Counted from the first letter of the stretch, positions 35,159 through 44,971 are shown. The stretch is DNA of 64,000 nt from Oceanobacillus caeni (GCF_019037185.1 NZ_JAHHXM010000010.1:1-64000), one strand, 5' to 3'. Notes: generated by a model not told the origin, from the letters alone. Translations and numbers: made by a program.

Positions 35159-36622
35159 ATGCAAACGGTAAGTTATAACCGAAAAACGATTGTCGCATTG
35201 TTGCTTGCTGGGGCATTTATTTCCATTTTAAATCAAACGTTGATGATTACTGCAATTCCCCCAATTATGGAGGAAATGGGAATTACGGCAAACACTGGTC
35301 AGTGGCTAACCACGGTGTTTATGCTTGTCAATGGTATTATGATTCCCATTAGTGCATTTTTATTAGAACGGTTTACGACAAGACAATTGTTTATAACGGC
35401 AATGAGTATTTTCGCTATAGGCACATTAATTTCTGGGATTGCGCCTAATTTCTCTTTCTTATTAGTAGGGCGAGTCATCCAGTCTGCTGGAGCAGGGGTT
35501 ATGCTGCCACTAATGCAGACAGTATTTCTTTTAATCTTCCCAGTTCATAAACGTGGATCAGCTATGGGATTAATTGGTCTTGTTATATCATTTGCACCAG
35601 CACTTGGTCCTGCCATATCAGGATGGGTAACAGAGCATTATTCTTGGAGGGTATTATTCTTTATCATCCTACCAATTGCAATTGTAGATATTATCATCGC
35701 CTTTTTCGCATTGAAAAATGTAACGGAATTAAAGAAACCAAAATTAGATATTCCATCTGTTATTTTATCCTCTTTTGGTTTTGGTGGATTACTTTATGGA
35801 TTTACTTCAGCTGGGAATAACGGTTGGGGAGCAAGTTTAACCATCATTTCACTCACTGTTGGAGTAGTGTCACTCTTTATGTTTATTTTAAGACAGTTAA
35901 GACTGCAGCATCCAATGTTAGAGTTCAGGGTTTTTACGTATTCTCTATTCCCACTAGCCGTTGTTATTGGAATCATTTCGTTTATGGGGCTAATCGGGAC
36001 AGAAACACTTATCCCACTTTATATGCAAAACATGCGTGAATTCACTGCTTTTGAAGCGGGGATTGCGTTATTACCAGGTGCGTTGATTTCAGGGTTTATG
36101 TCTCCTATTACAGGTAGAATCTTTGATAGATATGGTGCGCGTAAGCTAGCGATGACTGGACTACTAATTGTCGCTGTCTCTTCCATTCCATTTACTAGAT
36201 TAGATACGGAAACATCCTTGGCTTTCATGACAATCATGTACAGTATTAGAATGTTTGGACTATCTATGGTCATGATGCCAATTTCAACAGCGGCATTGAA
36301 CCAATTACCAAAACGACTAATTCCACACGGGGCGGCAATGGATAATACAATGAGGCAGGTCGGCGCTTCTGTTGGAACAGCTATTCTTGTTACAGTTATG
36401 ACAACAACAGGAGAAACGGCAGCTAGAGCAGATATTCCTAATCCAGCTATCTATGGAGTGAATGTCGCATTTATCGTGATAACTGTTCTTGCTTTTGTTG
36501 GACTATTGACCTCGTTTTTCGTGAGGGATAGTAAAACATCTCAAGAAGAAGTGGAGAAAAGAGATTTAGAGAGATTAAGAGAAAAACAACACGATAATCA
36601 GAAAATTTATCAAAAAGCTTAG
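35159..36622 (+). CDS. MFS drug efflux transporter, DHA2 family (LmrB/EmrB type)
   Basis: The protein has 487 residues and about 14 spans. I chose ATG 35159 behind GGGGAGGGGAAGG rather than an in-frame start 12 codons upstream. Motifs include LNQTLMITAIPPIMEEMG in span 1, RLFITAMS-type loop (TRQLFITAMSIFAIGTLISG) and GLVISFAPALGPAISGW in span 5, the antiporter motif C. It likely expels lipophilic drugs in exchange for protons. No adjacent TetR or MarR regulator is present. A TATAAT lies at 35115-35120. Confidence 0.85.
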   Translation: MQTVSYNRKTIVALLLAGAFISILNQTLMITAIPPIMEEMGITANTGQWLTTVFMLVNGIMIPISAFLLERFTTRQLFITAMSIFAIGTLISGIAPNFSFLLVGRVIQSAGAGVMLPLMQTVFLLIFPVHKRGSAMGLIGLVISFAPALGPAISGWVTEHYSWRVLFFIILPIAIVDIIIAFFALKNVTELKKPKLDIPSVILSSFGFGGLLYGFTSAGNNGWGASLTIISLTVGVVSLFMFILRQLRLQHPMLEFRVFTYSLFPLAVVIGIISFMGLIGTETLIPLYMQNMREFTAFEAGIALLPGALISGFMSPITGRIFDRYGARKLAMTGLLIVAVSSIPFTRLDTETSLAFMTIMYSIRMFGLSMVMMPISTAALNQLPKRLIPHGAAMDNTMRQVGASVGTAILVTVMTTTGETAARADIPNPAIYGVNVAFIVITVLAFVGLLTSFFVRDSKTSQEEVEKRDLERLREKQHDNQKIYQKA

Positions 36623-36632
36623 ATGATGGTAG

Positions 36633-36672
36633 CCCAATATTCATAATATTCATTATGAATATTGGGTTATTT
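36633..36672 (+). terminator. Terminator after the DHA2 efflux gene
   Basis: CCCAATATTCATAA and TTATGAATATTGGG form a perfect 14-bp stem followed by TTATTTATTT. Confidence 0.75.
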
Positions 36673-36807
36673 ATTTGGCAGCTAGGGGAAATCTTTCTCG
36701 TCCGGGGATTGCCGTAAAAATCTGCATAAGTGCAACTAAGGTGACTATTCTAATATTCTAAAGTATAATTCTATTCATTAATATCTTTATTGGACGGTGA
36801 ATGTAGG

Positions 36808-37758
36808 ATGAAACAAATAACAGTTGAGGACTTAGTTCATAAGTTTCAATTGAAAGTGCTTGCAGGAGAGAACCGATTACAAAATGTGATTACACAATCA
36901 CGTGTGCATCGACCAGGATTAGAGTTTGTTGGACATTTCGATTTTTTTCCAACAGAAAGAGTTCAGATTTTGGGTAGAAAAGAAGTTACCTATTTACATA
37001 AATTAAGTGAAGAAGAACGAAAGATACGAATTGGAAATATCGTTCATTACCATCCACCATGTTTTATCGTAACTAGTGGTGAGGAAGGTTTAACTTATTT
37101 AACGCATCATTGTATAGAAGAGGGAATTCCATTATTAGTAACAAAACAACCGGAGATCACATCGGACTTTATCCCAAAATTAGATGCTTACTTAATAAAG
37201 CAATTAGCGGAGGAAATAGCCATACACGGAGTTTGTATGAATGTATCAGGAATAGGTGTTTTAATTCGAGGTAATTCTGGAGTAGGAAAAAGCGAAACAG
37301 CCCATACATTAATTCGTCGTGGTCATCGTTTAGTAGCGGATGATATCATCGTATTAAAAAAGCTTAGTCCACAAACAATCCTAGGTACCCATGATGAAAA
37401 AACCAAGGAGTTTCTAGCATTACGTAGTATTGGGTTAATGAATGTAGTGCGAATGTATGGACGCAGGGCTTTTCAAGATGAGACACGTATTACTCTTGAT
37501 ATTCATCTGACAAAATGGGAGAAAGATGCCTTGTATAATGAGTTGGAACAGGAAATTAGTTACACAGACTATATGGGCGTGAAAATTCCTTCTATGGAAA
37601 TTCAGCTTCAACCCGGACGTGATGTGGCTGGATTAATTGAAGCAGCTGCGAATAATTGGTATTTAAAACAGCAAGGCTACAATGCAGCGGAAGAGTTTTA
37701 TAGTAGAATTGAGGCGGATTTAGAGAAATCAGGGACGCAGGGTTCATCGTCTCAATAA
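36808..37758 (+). CDS. Divergent HPr kinase/phosphorylase-like protein
   Basis: The protein has 316 residues and full HprK length. I chose ATG 36808, whose product aligns from residue 1 with B. subtilis HprK. The N-terminal domain (RVHRPGLEFVGHFDFFPTERVQILG) and the catalytic His region (IAIHGVCMN) are present. Walker A reads RGNSGVGKSETA instead of the usual GDSGVGKSET, and VADD is kept. The family signature E-I-R-G-x-G-I-I-N is LALRSIGLMNV here, losing the conserved Glu and Gly. The usual hprK-lgt neighbourhood is absent; a mannitol PTS operon follows. It is thus probably a second HprK paralogue with altered regulation, not the housekeeping enzyme. It ends in its own terminator. Confidence 0.8.
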   Translation: MKQITVEDLVHKFQLKVLAGENRLQNVITQSRVHRPGLEFVGHFDFFPTERVQILGRKEVTYLHKLSEEERKIRIGNIVHYHPPCFIVTSGEEGLTYLTHHCIEEGIPLLVTKQPEITSDFIPKLDAYLIKQLAEEIAIHGVCMNVSGIGVLIRGNSGVGKSETAHTLIRRGHRLVADDIIVLKKLSPQTILGTHDEKTKEFLALRSIGLMNVVRMYGRRAFQDETRITLDIHLTKWEKDALYNELEQEISYTDYMGVKIPSMEIQLQPGRDVAGLIEAAANNWYLKQQGYNAAEEFYSRIEADLEKSGTQGSSSQ

Positions 37759-37800
37759 ATAGGTTAAAGGAAAGAAAATAAGATAAACTAAATTATTGTA

Positions 37801-37840
37801 AAGCTGACAGATTTGGAATTTCCAATCTGTCAGCTTTTTT
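37801..37840 (+). terminator. Terminator after the HprK-like gene
   Basis: AAGCTGACAGATT and AATCTGTCAGCTT form a 13-bp stem with inner pairing and a run of six T residues. Confidence 0.85.
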
Positions 37841-37878
37841 AATTATAAAAACTCTCTTTCCATATACTAAATAAACTA

Positions 37879-37948
37879 TTGTCAACATGAGACTTGTCAA
37901 AAATGCTTTTGGATGTCGTTGAATACGAAAATGAAGCAGAGTTACAAT
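37879..37948 (+). promoter_or_regulatory. mtl operon promoter with MtlR-binding site
   Basis: TTGTCA-N9-TTGTCA at 37879-37899 closely fits the B. subtilis MtlR site (TTGTCA-N9-TGCCAA). TTGAAT (37919-37924) and TACAAT (37943-37948) with an 18-bp spacer form a plausible sigma-A promoter 20 bp downstream, as expected for an activator. No convincing cre site was seen. Confidence 0.6.
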
Positions 37949-37983
37949 AATATATATGTTTCGATAAGAAAGGAGAGCTAGTA

Positions 37984-39423
37984 ATGGCTGAAAATAAAGG
38001 AATGCGTGCCAAGATTCAGCGTTTTGGAAGCTATTTGAGTGGTATGATTATGCCGAATATTGGTGCGTTTATTGCATGGGGGATTATCACTGCCCTCTTT
38101 ATAGAAGATGGTTGGTGGCCAAATGCAACGATTGCTACTTTAGTTACCCCAATGATCACATATTTGCTACCATTATTAATTGGTTTTACTGGTGGTCGAA
38201 TGATTTACGATCTTCGTGGTGGTGTAGTTGGTGCCACGGCAACCATGGGTGTCATTGTCGGTGCAGATATACCGATGTTCTTAGGTGCCATGGTCATGGG
38301 GCCTTTAGCAGGATATTTAATGAAAAAAATTGATGAAGCATTTCAAGGGAAAGTCAGACAAGGGTTTGAAATGCTTTACAATAATTTCTCTGCAGGTATA
38401 TTAGCAGCTATCCTAGCAATTGCTGCAGTACTTGGTATTGGGCCACTAGTTGAAGGCCTAAACCATGCTTTAGCTAGTGGTGTTGAAGTAATTATCGGTG
38501 CTGGTTTATTGCCACTTGCCAATATTATTATTGAACCAGCAAAAATTCTTTTCTTAAATAATGCGATTAACCATGGGATTTTAAGTCCTATTGGGGTTGA
38601 ACAGGCTGCGGATGCAGGAAAATCTATTCTGTTCCTATTAGAATCTAACCCAGGACCTGGTTTAGGTATTTTGCTTGCATTTGCAATCTTTGGAAAAGGT
38701 GCATCCAAAAGTTCCGCACCTGGTGCAGCAATCATTCAATTTTTAGGTGGGATTCATGAAATTTATTTCCCTTATGTAATGATGAAGCCAATGTTATTTC
38801 TTGCGGTAATTGCAGGTGGCGTTAGTGGTGTATTCACGTTCCAATTATTTGATGCAGGACTTGTTGCAGCAGCTTCACCAGGAAGTATTTTTGCGTTACT
38901 TGCCATGGCTGAAAGAAATAGTTATTTAGGTATTATCCTAGGTGTTCTTGTCGCAGCGGCAGTTACCTTTATCGTTGCAGCATTTATTCTAAAATCAAGT
39001 AAACAAGAGGAAGAAGATTTAAGTGCAGCAACAGACAAGATGGAAGCGATGAAAGGGAAGAAGAGTACGGTTGCTAATGTCTTAAGCCAAGACCAAGTAG
39101 AGGAAAATCGACCACAAGAAGAAGTGAAAAAAGAAAAACAAGCGGAAGAAGTCAACAAAATTATCTTTGCGTGTGATGCTGGAATGGGATCTAGCGCGAT
39201 GGGGGCTTCCCTACTAAAAAATAAATTTAAAAAGAACGATATTAACATCGACGTAACAAATAAAGCAATTAACGAAATTCCGAATGATGCGGATATTGTT
39301 ATCACTCAGAAGGAATTAACTGACCGTGCAAAAGCGAAAATTCCGGATGCAGAACATATTTCAGTTGATAATTTCTTAAACAGTCCGAAATACGATGAGT
39401 TAATCGAACGGCTTAAAAAATAA
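37984..39423 (+). CDS. mtlA: PTS mannitol permease, EIICB component
   Basis: The 479-residue protein has AAAGGAGAG before ATG. EIIC spans residues 1 to about 340 with many membrane segments and the motif FLNNAINHGILSPIG (sugar site, GIHE-like GGIHEIYFPYVMMKP). After a charged linker, EIIB starts near residue 393 with the phosphocysteine in FACDAGMGSSAMGASLL. The EIIA domain is absent and is made by a separate gene, mtlF, two genes downstream. It imports and phosphorylates mannitol to mannitol-1-phosphate. Confidence 0.95.
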   Translation: MAENKGMRAKIQRFGSYLSGMIMPNIGAFIAWGIITALFIEDGWWPNATIATLVTPMITYLLPLLIGFTGGRMIYDLRGGVVGATATMGVIVGADIPMFLGAMVMGPLAGYLMKKIDEAFQGKVRQGFEMLYNNFSAGILAAILAIAAVLGIGPLVEGLNHALASGVEVIIGAGLLPLANIIIEPAKILFLNNAINHGILSPIGVEQAADAGKSILFLLESNPGPGLGILLAFAIFGKGASKSSAPGAAIIQFLGGIHEIYFPYVMMKPMLFLAVIAGGVSGVFTFQLFDAGLVAAASPGSIFALLAMAERNSYLGIILGVLVAAAVTFIVAAFILKSSKQEEEDLSAATDKMEAMKGKKSTVANVLSQDQVEENRPQEEVKKEKQAEEVNKIIFACDAGMGSSAMGASLLKNKFKKNDINIDVTNKAINEIPNDADIVITQKELTDRAKAKIPDAEHISVDNFLNSPKYDELIERLKK

Positions 39424-39447
39424 GTGTAATCAAAAGGGGTGAGTGGT

Positions 39448-41523
39448 TTGTATATATCTGGTCGAGAACGGAAAATACTTTTACATTTGCTAACTACCAT
39501 AGAGGAAGTAACGGTAAAGGATTTAGCCGAAATTCTTGAAGTCAGTGAAAGAACCATTCACCGTGATTTAAAAAAGATTGAGCACACTTTAGCTAACTAT
39601 CATTTGAAACTCATCAAGAAAATGGGGCTGGGTTTACGTATTGAAGGAAAAAGTAAAGATAAAGAGCAGCTTCAATCTATCATTACAGGTGAAGCTACTA
39701 CAGATTTTACACCAGAAGAACGAAGAGCAATCATACTTACGATGCTTCTTGAAAAGAGAGAACCAATTAAGTTATTCACCCTAGCACATGAATTGGGGGT
39801 AACAAGCGCTACCGTCAGTAGTGATCTGAAACATCTAGAAGATGAGCTTCAATCCTTTGATCTCATCGTTGTCCGAAAAAAAGGGTTAGGGATTACGATT
39901 GCAGGAAATGAAGCAAAAAAACGGTCTGCGCTTAGTTACTTAGTTTCACTAAACATTCCCCCAATTGGACTTGCAAATCAGTTAAGAAACCATATCCAAC
40001 AAAACTCAAAACGCCGAAACCATATAACGGATCGATTAATGGATTTTGTAAATCCTAAACACCTAGTAATAATTGAAAAGCGAGTGGAACAAGCTAGTAA
40101 AGACCTTCCTTATGAACTTGCTGATAGCGGATATATTGGATTAGTGGTTCATCTTACTTTAGCGATACAAAGGATACAAAATGGAGATGTCATTCATTTC
40201 GATGATGATTATTTGCGAGAAATAGAGGGAACAGAAGAATATAGGATTGCAAAGAAAATCATTCAAAAATTGGAGTCCGATCTTTCCCTTAACATCCCAA
40301 ATGATGAAATAGGATATATTACCATGCATTTACTTGGTGCAAAATTACGGACGGACCGGAATAATCTGATGGAAGATACTAGTTTGGATATAGCCTTAAA
40401 AGCAAATGAACTGATTCAAAGTGTCAGTAAACTGTTAAACAAAGATCTTACGGATAATAATAAACTATTACATGATTTAACCGTTCATTTAAAACCGGCA
40501 GTTTTTCGCTTAAGGCAGGGAATGACCATTAAAAATCCGATGCTAAAGGAAATTAAAAGGGATTACTTGGATTTTTTCCAAATGGTTCAAAAGGGTGTTG
40601 AAGAAACGTTTCCAGATATAAATTTTCCGGAAGATGAGATAGGGTACCTTGTGCTTCATTTTGCTGCAACGTTACTTCAAATAGAAGGAAAATCTAACTT
40701 GAAAGCACTTGTCATTTGTTCAAGTGGAATTGGTACATCTAAAATCTTAGCTACCAAGCTAATGCAGATAATCCCTGAGATCCGTACAGTTGAAAATAAA
40801 TCGTTATTTGATCTTGAAGATGATGTGACGGAGGAATATGATCTTATCATTTCAACTATCCCGTTGGAAAGGTTTGAAGGAAACTATATTTTAGCATCAC
40901 CAATGCTAACGGAAATGGAAATTCAAAGAATTAAGAAGGAAATAAGGAAAAAAACACTTATACCAAAGAAAAAAAGGCATAACGAAGAAGTGCATATTCA
41001 ATCCCTAAAAAAATTAGAATCCATTCAAAGCTACTCTAAGGCAATTATGGATTTATTAGGGCACTTTTCTGTCAAACCTGTTTCTGAACGTAAGTCAATA
41101 GAGTCTATTTTAAGTTCTATTTGTATGGAACTAGAGGAATGTAAAATAATAGATAATAAAGAGGCAATTTTAGTTAAATTACTTAATAGGGAGAAATTAG
41201 GTGGTCTTGGTATACCAAATACATACCTATCCCTTTACCATGCGCGTTCAGAGCATGTTGTGATTCCGAACTTTAGTATTTACTCTTTAAAGAATCCATT
41301 AATTGTACAAGGTATGGATGGAGATCCTATGGAGATGCATCGAATTTTACTCATGCTTGCACCAGAAGCGCCCGATAATGAAGTGTTGGAAGTATTTAGT
41401 TATTTAAGTAGTTTAATGATACAAGAGCAGGAAACGGTCAAAATGTTTGAACATGAAAACGAACCATTGTTAAAACAGTTTCTTGCAAAGAAACTTTATG
41501 AATTTATAAAAGAGAAAATTTAA
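39448..41523 (+). CDS. mtlR: Mannitol operon transcriptional activator MtlR (PRD protein)
   Basis: The protein has 691 residues from TTG 39448; GTG 39439 in frame is possible, but the TTG gives the family start (LYISGRERKILLHLL) and suits AAGGGGTGA. It has an N-terminal DeoR-like HTH (VKDLAEILEVSERTIHRDLKKIE), a second HTH, PRD1 and PRD2 (about 200-400, conserved His in ITMHLLGA and LVLHFAA), an EIIB-Gat-like domain with Cys in VICSSGIGTSKIL, and a C-terminal EIIA-Mtl-like domain (LYHARSEHVVIP). Phosphorylation of these domains by PTS proteins sets its activity. It activates the promoter at 37879-37948. Confidence 0.92.
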   Translation: MYISGRERKILLHLLTTIEEVTVKDLAEILEVSERTIHRDLKKIEHTLANYHLKLIKKMGLGLRIEGKSKDKEQLQSIITGEATTDFTPEERRAIILTMLLEKREPIKLFTLAHELGVTSATVSSDLKHLEDELQSFDLIVVRKKGLGITIAGNEAKKRSALSYLVSLNIPPIGLANQLRNHIQQNSKRRNHITDRLMDFVNPKHLVIIEKRVEQASKDLPYELADSGYIGLVVHLTLAIQRIQNGDVIHFDDDYLREIEGTEEYRIAKKIIQKLESDLSLNIPNDEIGYITMHLLGAKLRTDRNNLMEDTSLDIALKANELIQSVSKLLNKDLTDNNKLLHDLTVHLKPAVFRLRQGMTIKNPMLKEIKRDYLDFFQMVQKGVEETFPDINFPEDEIGYLVLHFAATLLQIEGKSNLKALVICSSGIGTSKILATKLMQIIPEIRTVENKSLFDLEDDVTEEYDLIISTIPLERFEGNYILASPMLTEMEIQRIKKEIRKKTLIPKKKRHNEEVHIQSLKKLESIQSYSKAIMDLLGHFSVKPVSERKSIESILSSICMELEECKIIDNKEAILVKLLNREKLGGLGIPNTYLSLYHARSEHVVIPNFSIYSLKNPLIVQGMDGDPMEMHRILLMLAPEAPDNEVLEVFSYLSSLMIQEQETVKMFEHENEPLLKQFLAKKLYEFIKEKI

Positions 41524-41542
41524 CTTAGGAGTGTGTGACAAC

Positions 41543-41980
41543 ATGGCAAAAGAAATTTTAAGTAAAGACAATATTCATCTTCAAGTAAAACTAAATTCAA
41601 AAGAGGAAGCCATTCGCTATACAGGTAAGATCTTAGTCGATGGTGGTTATGTCGAAGAATCTTATATTGAAAAAATGTTAGAGAGAGAAGAAGTAACATC
41701 AACCTATATGGGAAATTATCTTGCCATTCCACATGGTACGGAAGATGGAAAGAAAAATGTATTAGAAACAGGTTTATCCGTTGTCACGGTTCCTGATGGG
41801 GTTGACTTTGGCGGTGGAAATATTGTCAAAGTATTAATCGGTATTGCTGGAAAAGGAGACGAGCATTTAGAAATTTTATCTAAAATTGCGATTATCTGTT
41901 CTGAAGTTGAAAATATTGAAAAAATCGTAAATGCAACATCCCAAGATGAAATTCTTAGCCTATTAGAAGAGGTGAATTAA
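41543..41980 (+). CDS. mtlF: PTS mannitol EIIA component
   Basis: The 145-residue protein starts at ATG 41543, 11 bases after AGGAG. The phospho-accepting His lies in YLAIPHGTED (about residue 63). The remainder matches EIIA-Mtl (GVDFGGGNIVKVLIGIAGKGDEHLEILSKIA-type). It receives phosphate from HPr and passes it to the EIIB domain of MtlA. Its stop is immediately followed by the mtlD ATG, so the two are coupled. Confidence 0.93.
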   Translation: MAKEILSKDNIHLQVKLNSKEEAIRYTGKILVDGGYVEESYIEKMLEREEVTSTYMGNYLAIPHGTEDGKKNVLETGLSVVTVPDGVDFGGGNIVKVLIGIAGKGDEHLEILSKIAIICSEVENIEKIVNATSQDEILSLLEEVN

Positions 41981-43141
41981 ATGCTAGCTGTACACTTTGG
42001 TGCTGGGAATATTGGCCGTGGGTTTATTGGCGCCTTACTTTACCAAGCAAATTATCATGCCACGTTTGTCGATGTGAATGAGACCATTATTAATGAAATC
42101 AATCAAAAACAAGAATATAATGTTGTCCTTGCTTCAGAAGCTAGTGAAACATTAACGGTTAAAAATGTTTCTGGAATAAACAGTGTTTCGAATCCAGATC
42201 AAGTAGTAGAAGCAATTACAAAAGCAGATATTATTACAACAGCAGTAGGTCCGAACATCCTAGCAATCATTTCTGAATTAATTGCTAAAGGATTAAGAGA
42301 ACGTGCGAAAACCAATCCAAAGGAATTAAATTTGATTGCATGTGAGAATATGATTGGCGGAAGTGCTTTATTAAAGGAAAAAGTCTTTGAACATATTTCA
42401 GAAGATGAAAAAGCTACGTTTAATGAACTTTATGCCTTTCCAAATGCAGCAGTAGATCGCATTGTACCAAACCAGAAAAATGATGATCTCCTCCAAGTTT
42501 CCGTGGAGCCTTATTTTGAATGGGTAGTTGAGGAAACCGCCATTAAAGGAGATAAACCAGAAATTAATGGTGTTACCTATGTGAAAGATTTAAAACCATA
42601 TATTGAGCGTAAATTATTTACCGTGAATACAGGACATTCCGTACCAGCATATGTAGGTCGTTACATGGGTTACGCAACCATTAATGAGGCAATGAAGGAT
42701 AAAAATATTCAGGAGATTATTGAAGGTGCATTAAATGAGTCTGGTGAAGCATTGATTCAAACCTATCAATTTGATCGTACACAACATCAAGCGTATATTC
42801 ACAAAATTATTGATCGCTTCAAAAATCCATATATATCTGACGAAGTAACAAGAGTTGCTAGAGGACCAATCCGTAAACTCGGGTCCCAAGACCGCTTAGT
42901 CAAACCAGCAACAATGTACCTAGATGTAACTGGAAAAGAGCCAATCTATCTAGCTAAAGTTATCGCAGCAGTCCTTGAATATAAAAATGAACAGGATGAT
43001 GAGGCGCAAAAACTTCAGCAGATGATTACAGAAGATGGTTATGAAAAAACTTTACAAACAGTATCTGGACTAGAATCTGACCATCCATTAGTTAAGACAG
43101 TATTAAAGGAATTAGAGGAAATTAAGGAATTAAGAAAATAG
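41981..43141 (+). CDS. mtlD: Mannitol-1-phosphate 5-dehydrogenase
   Basis: The 386-residue protein has the N-terminal NAD site VHFGAGNIGRGFIGALL and catalytic region FTVNTGHSVPAYVGRYMGY, with the family end KVIAAVLEYKNEQDDEA. It oxidises mannitol-1-phosphate to fructose-6-phosphate using NAD+, completing mannitol catabolism begun by MtlA and MtlF. It directly abuts mtlF and ends the operon at a strong terminator. Confidence 0.95.
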   Translation: MLAVHFGAGNIGRGFIGALLYQANYHATFVDVNETIINEINQKQEYNVVLASEASETLTVKNVSGINSVSNPDQVVEAITKADIITTAVGPNILAIISELIAKGLRERAKTNPKELNLIACENMIGGSALLKEKVFEHISEDEKATFNELYAFPNAAVDRIVPNQKNDDLLQVSVEPYFEWVVEETAIKGDKPEINGVTYVKDLKPYIERKLFTVNTGHSVPAYVGRYMGYATINEAMKDKNIQEIIEGALNESGEALIQTYQFDRTQHQAYIHKIIDRFKNPYISDEVTRVARGPIRKLGSQDRLVKPATMYLDVTGKEPIYLAKVIAAVLEYKNEQDDEAQKLQQMITEDGYEKTLQTVSGLESDHPLVKTVLKELEEIKELRK

Positions 43142-43180
43142 TTAGGTACCAAATGAATAATAGTTATGTTATATAAATCA

Positions 43181-43213
43181 AAAGAGGCGATCAAACAGTG
43201 ATCGCCTCTTTTG
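43181..43213 (+). terminator. Terminator of the mtl operon
   Basis: AAAGAGGCGATCA and TGATCGCCTCTTT form a perfect 13-bp stem with a 5-nt loop and a T tail. It can also serve the convergent MFS gene. Confidence 0.88.
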
Positions 43214-43251
43214 TTCTTTATATATTTATGAAGATATAAGAGAGTTAATCA

Positions 43252-44485
43252 TTAAATCTCCTCTATCTCTCCTACCTTAGCTTTACTATCGCGCGGAAGA
43301 ATAGAACCTTCCTTTCTTCCATGCATGAAATAATAAAGGATGGTAGTTGCTAGCACTAATATTCCCATTGTCACGTATAAATAACGATAACCAGTTAGTG
43401 GAATGATAAATCCTAAAACGTATGGTCCAAAACCAAGTCCTGCATCAAGTGCGATATAATAGGTTGATGTTGCAAGGCCAACACGCTCTGGAGAGGTCGA
43501 CTTAACAGAAATCGCTTGAGCGGTTGATTGCATATTTCCATATCCGAGTCCAATTAAGGCACCAGCTAATAGTAATGGAATGCTTGTTGCTACTCCGCTT
43601 AAAAGTAGTAAACCTACCCCAAAAATTATAAAAGCTGGATACATGACCGAATTAGCGTCTTTTTTATCCATTAATCGGCCTGTGAAAGGTCGTGAAACCA
43701 ATATAGCCACAGCATAGACAACAAAAAATAGACTTGCCACATTAACCAAGTCAATCTCCATTGCATAGAAATTAATAAATGATAGAACACTAGAATAGGC
43801 AAAGGATAGAATAATAACAACTAATCCAATTGGCAATGCCTTTGGTTCAATAAAATTGGAAAATTTAAACGCATGTTTATGTTTTTGTACTGTATCTTCC
43901 TCTAGCCTTTCTATTACTGGAATATTTACAAAGAGTGCGATTATAAAACTAATAATTCCTAACGCAGTACAAAAGCTAAAAATGGTTTGATAGCTTGTAT
44001 GTTGCCCCATATATAGACCGAAGAAGGGGCCGATTGCTGTAGCTAGTGTAATACTCATGCTGTAATATCCAATTCCTTCTCCTTTACGTGACTCTGGAAT
44101 AACTTCGGCTACAATGGTTCCTGTTGCAGTACTAGCCATTCCAAGTGCAAGTCCATGAAGAAAACGGGTTAAAAAGTAAGAATGTTATTCCGGATTCTAC
44201 AAAATATAAGAGTGAAGTAATTATAAAAAAGATAAGTCCAAAATATAACATTTTCTTATTACCAATGGTGGTAATCAAACGTCCGAGAAAAAGTCGGCCA
44301 ATTAATGTTCCGATAATAAAAATACCTGTTACAAGTCCAGCCTGACTCTCTGACGCGTTTAATTGATCTACCGCATAAGCTGCCATTGTTACTAATAGTA
44401 AATAAAAAACCAAATATAAGAAAAAGTTTGCAGTAGAAACGATAGTAAAGTCTTTGGTCCATAATTTTGCTTTCGATTGATTCAC
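43252..44485 (-). pseudogene. MFS efflux transporter broken by a 1-nt frameshift
   Basis: The first frame starts at 44485 (MNQSKAKLWTKDFTIV) and covers about 110 residues of spans 1-4, with FLGRLITTIGNKKMLYFG as the MFS loop signature. It then shifts near 44165. The next frame continues NRFLHGLALGMASTATGTIVAEVIP to the end at 43252. Removing one C from a CCC at about 44164-44166 restores a single protein of about 410 residues, so a one-base insertion explains the break. The regulator at 44500 is MarR-type and probably controls it. Either a recent loss of function or a read error; the rest of the frame is intact. Confidence 0.85.
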
Positions 44486-44499
44486 TAAAATCTAACTCC

Positions 44500-44928
44500 T
44501 TACTTATTGATATTATTTCTAATTACATCCATAATTCGAACGGCCTCTAACCGTTCCTCTTCAGTTATTCCTTTTAGAATACTCTCTTCAAATTGATCAA
44601 TGGTAACACGAACATCTTCATAAATGTTCATACCGATTTCTGTAAGCTTCATTCTTTTTTCACGCTTATCTTTTCCGGGAATTTGTTCCACATAACCCAA
44701 TTCCTCTAGGCGGCTAACTGTTCTTGTGATGGTAGGTTTTTCAACACCTTGATAATGGGAAATCTCAACATTCGTCGCAGAACCATTATTATATAAATAG
44801 TAAAGCACAGTCCACTGTGCCCGATGTAATTGGTGTTTATTGAGTTGTTCATTGAGACGATTTTCAAATGGCCGATATAATAAAATAAGCTTGTGAAAAA
44901 ACTTTTGTGAAGTCTTAATTGAAAGCAC
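44500..44928 (-). CDS. MarR-family transcriptional regulator
   Basis: About 140 residues with a winged helix: WTVLYYLYNNGSATNVEISHYQ, then the recognition region KPTITRTVSRLEELGYVEQIPGKDKREKRMKLT. The GTG at 44928 touches AAGGAG, so the actual start may be the rare ATT at 44919, eight bases from the ribosome site. It lies 14 bp upstream of the MFS gene in the same direction, so the pair is an operon of efflux pump and regulator. Two tandem palindromes just upstream (44939-44971) are probable autoregulatory operators. Confidence 0.85.
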   Translation of the reverse strand: MLSIKTSQKFFHKLILLYRPFENRLNEQLNKHQLHRAQWTVLYYLYNNGSATNVEISHYQGVEKPTITRTVSRLEELGYVEQIPGKDKREKRMKLTEIGMNIYEDVRVTIDQFEESILKGITEEERLEAVRIMDVIRNNINK

Positions 44929-44938
44929 CTCCTTAAAT

Positions 44939-44971
44939 AGTTATCTTCGGTAATAGTTATCATGGGTAACT
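44939..44971. promoter_or_regulatory. Tandem MarR operators
   Basis: AGTTATC-TTC-GGTAATA (44939-44955) and AGTTATC-ATG-GGTAACT (44955-44971) are two 17-bp sites of the same imperfect palindrome, sharing one base. They lie directly before the ribosome site of the MarR gene, where bound repressor would block transcription. Confidence 0.6.
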
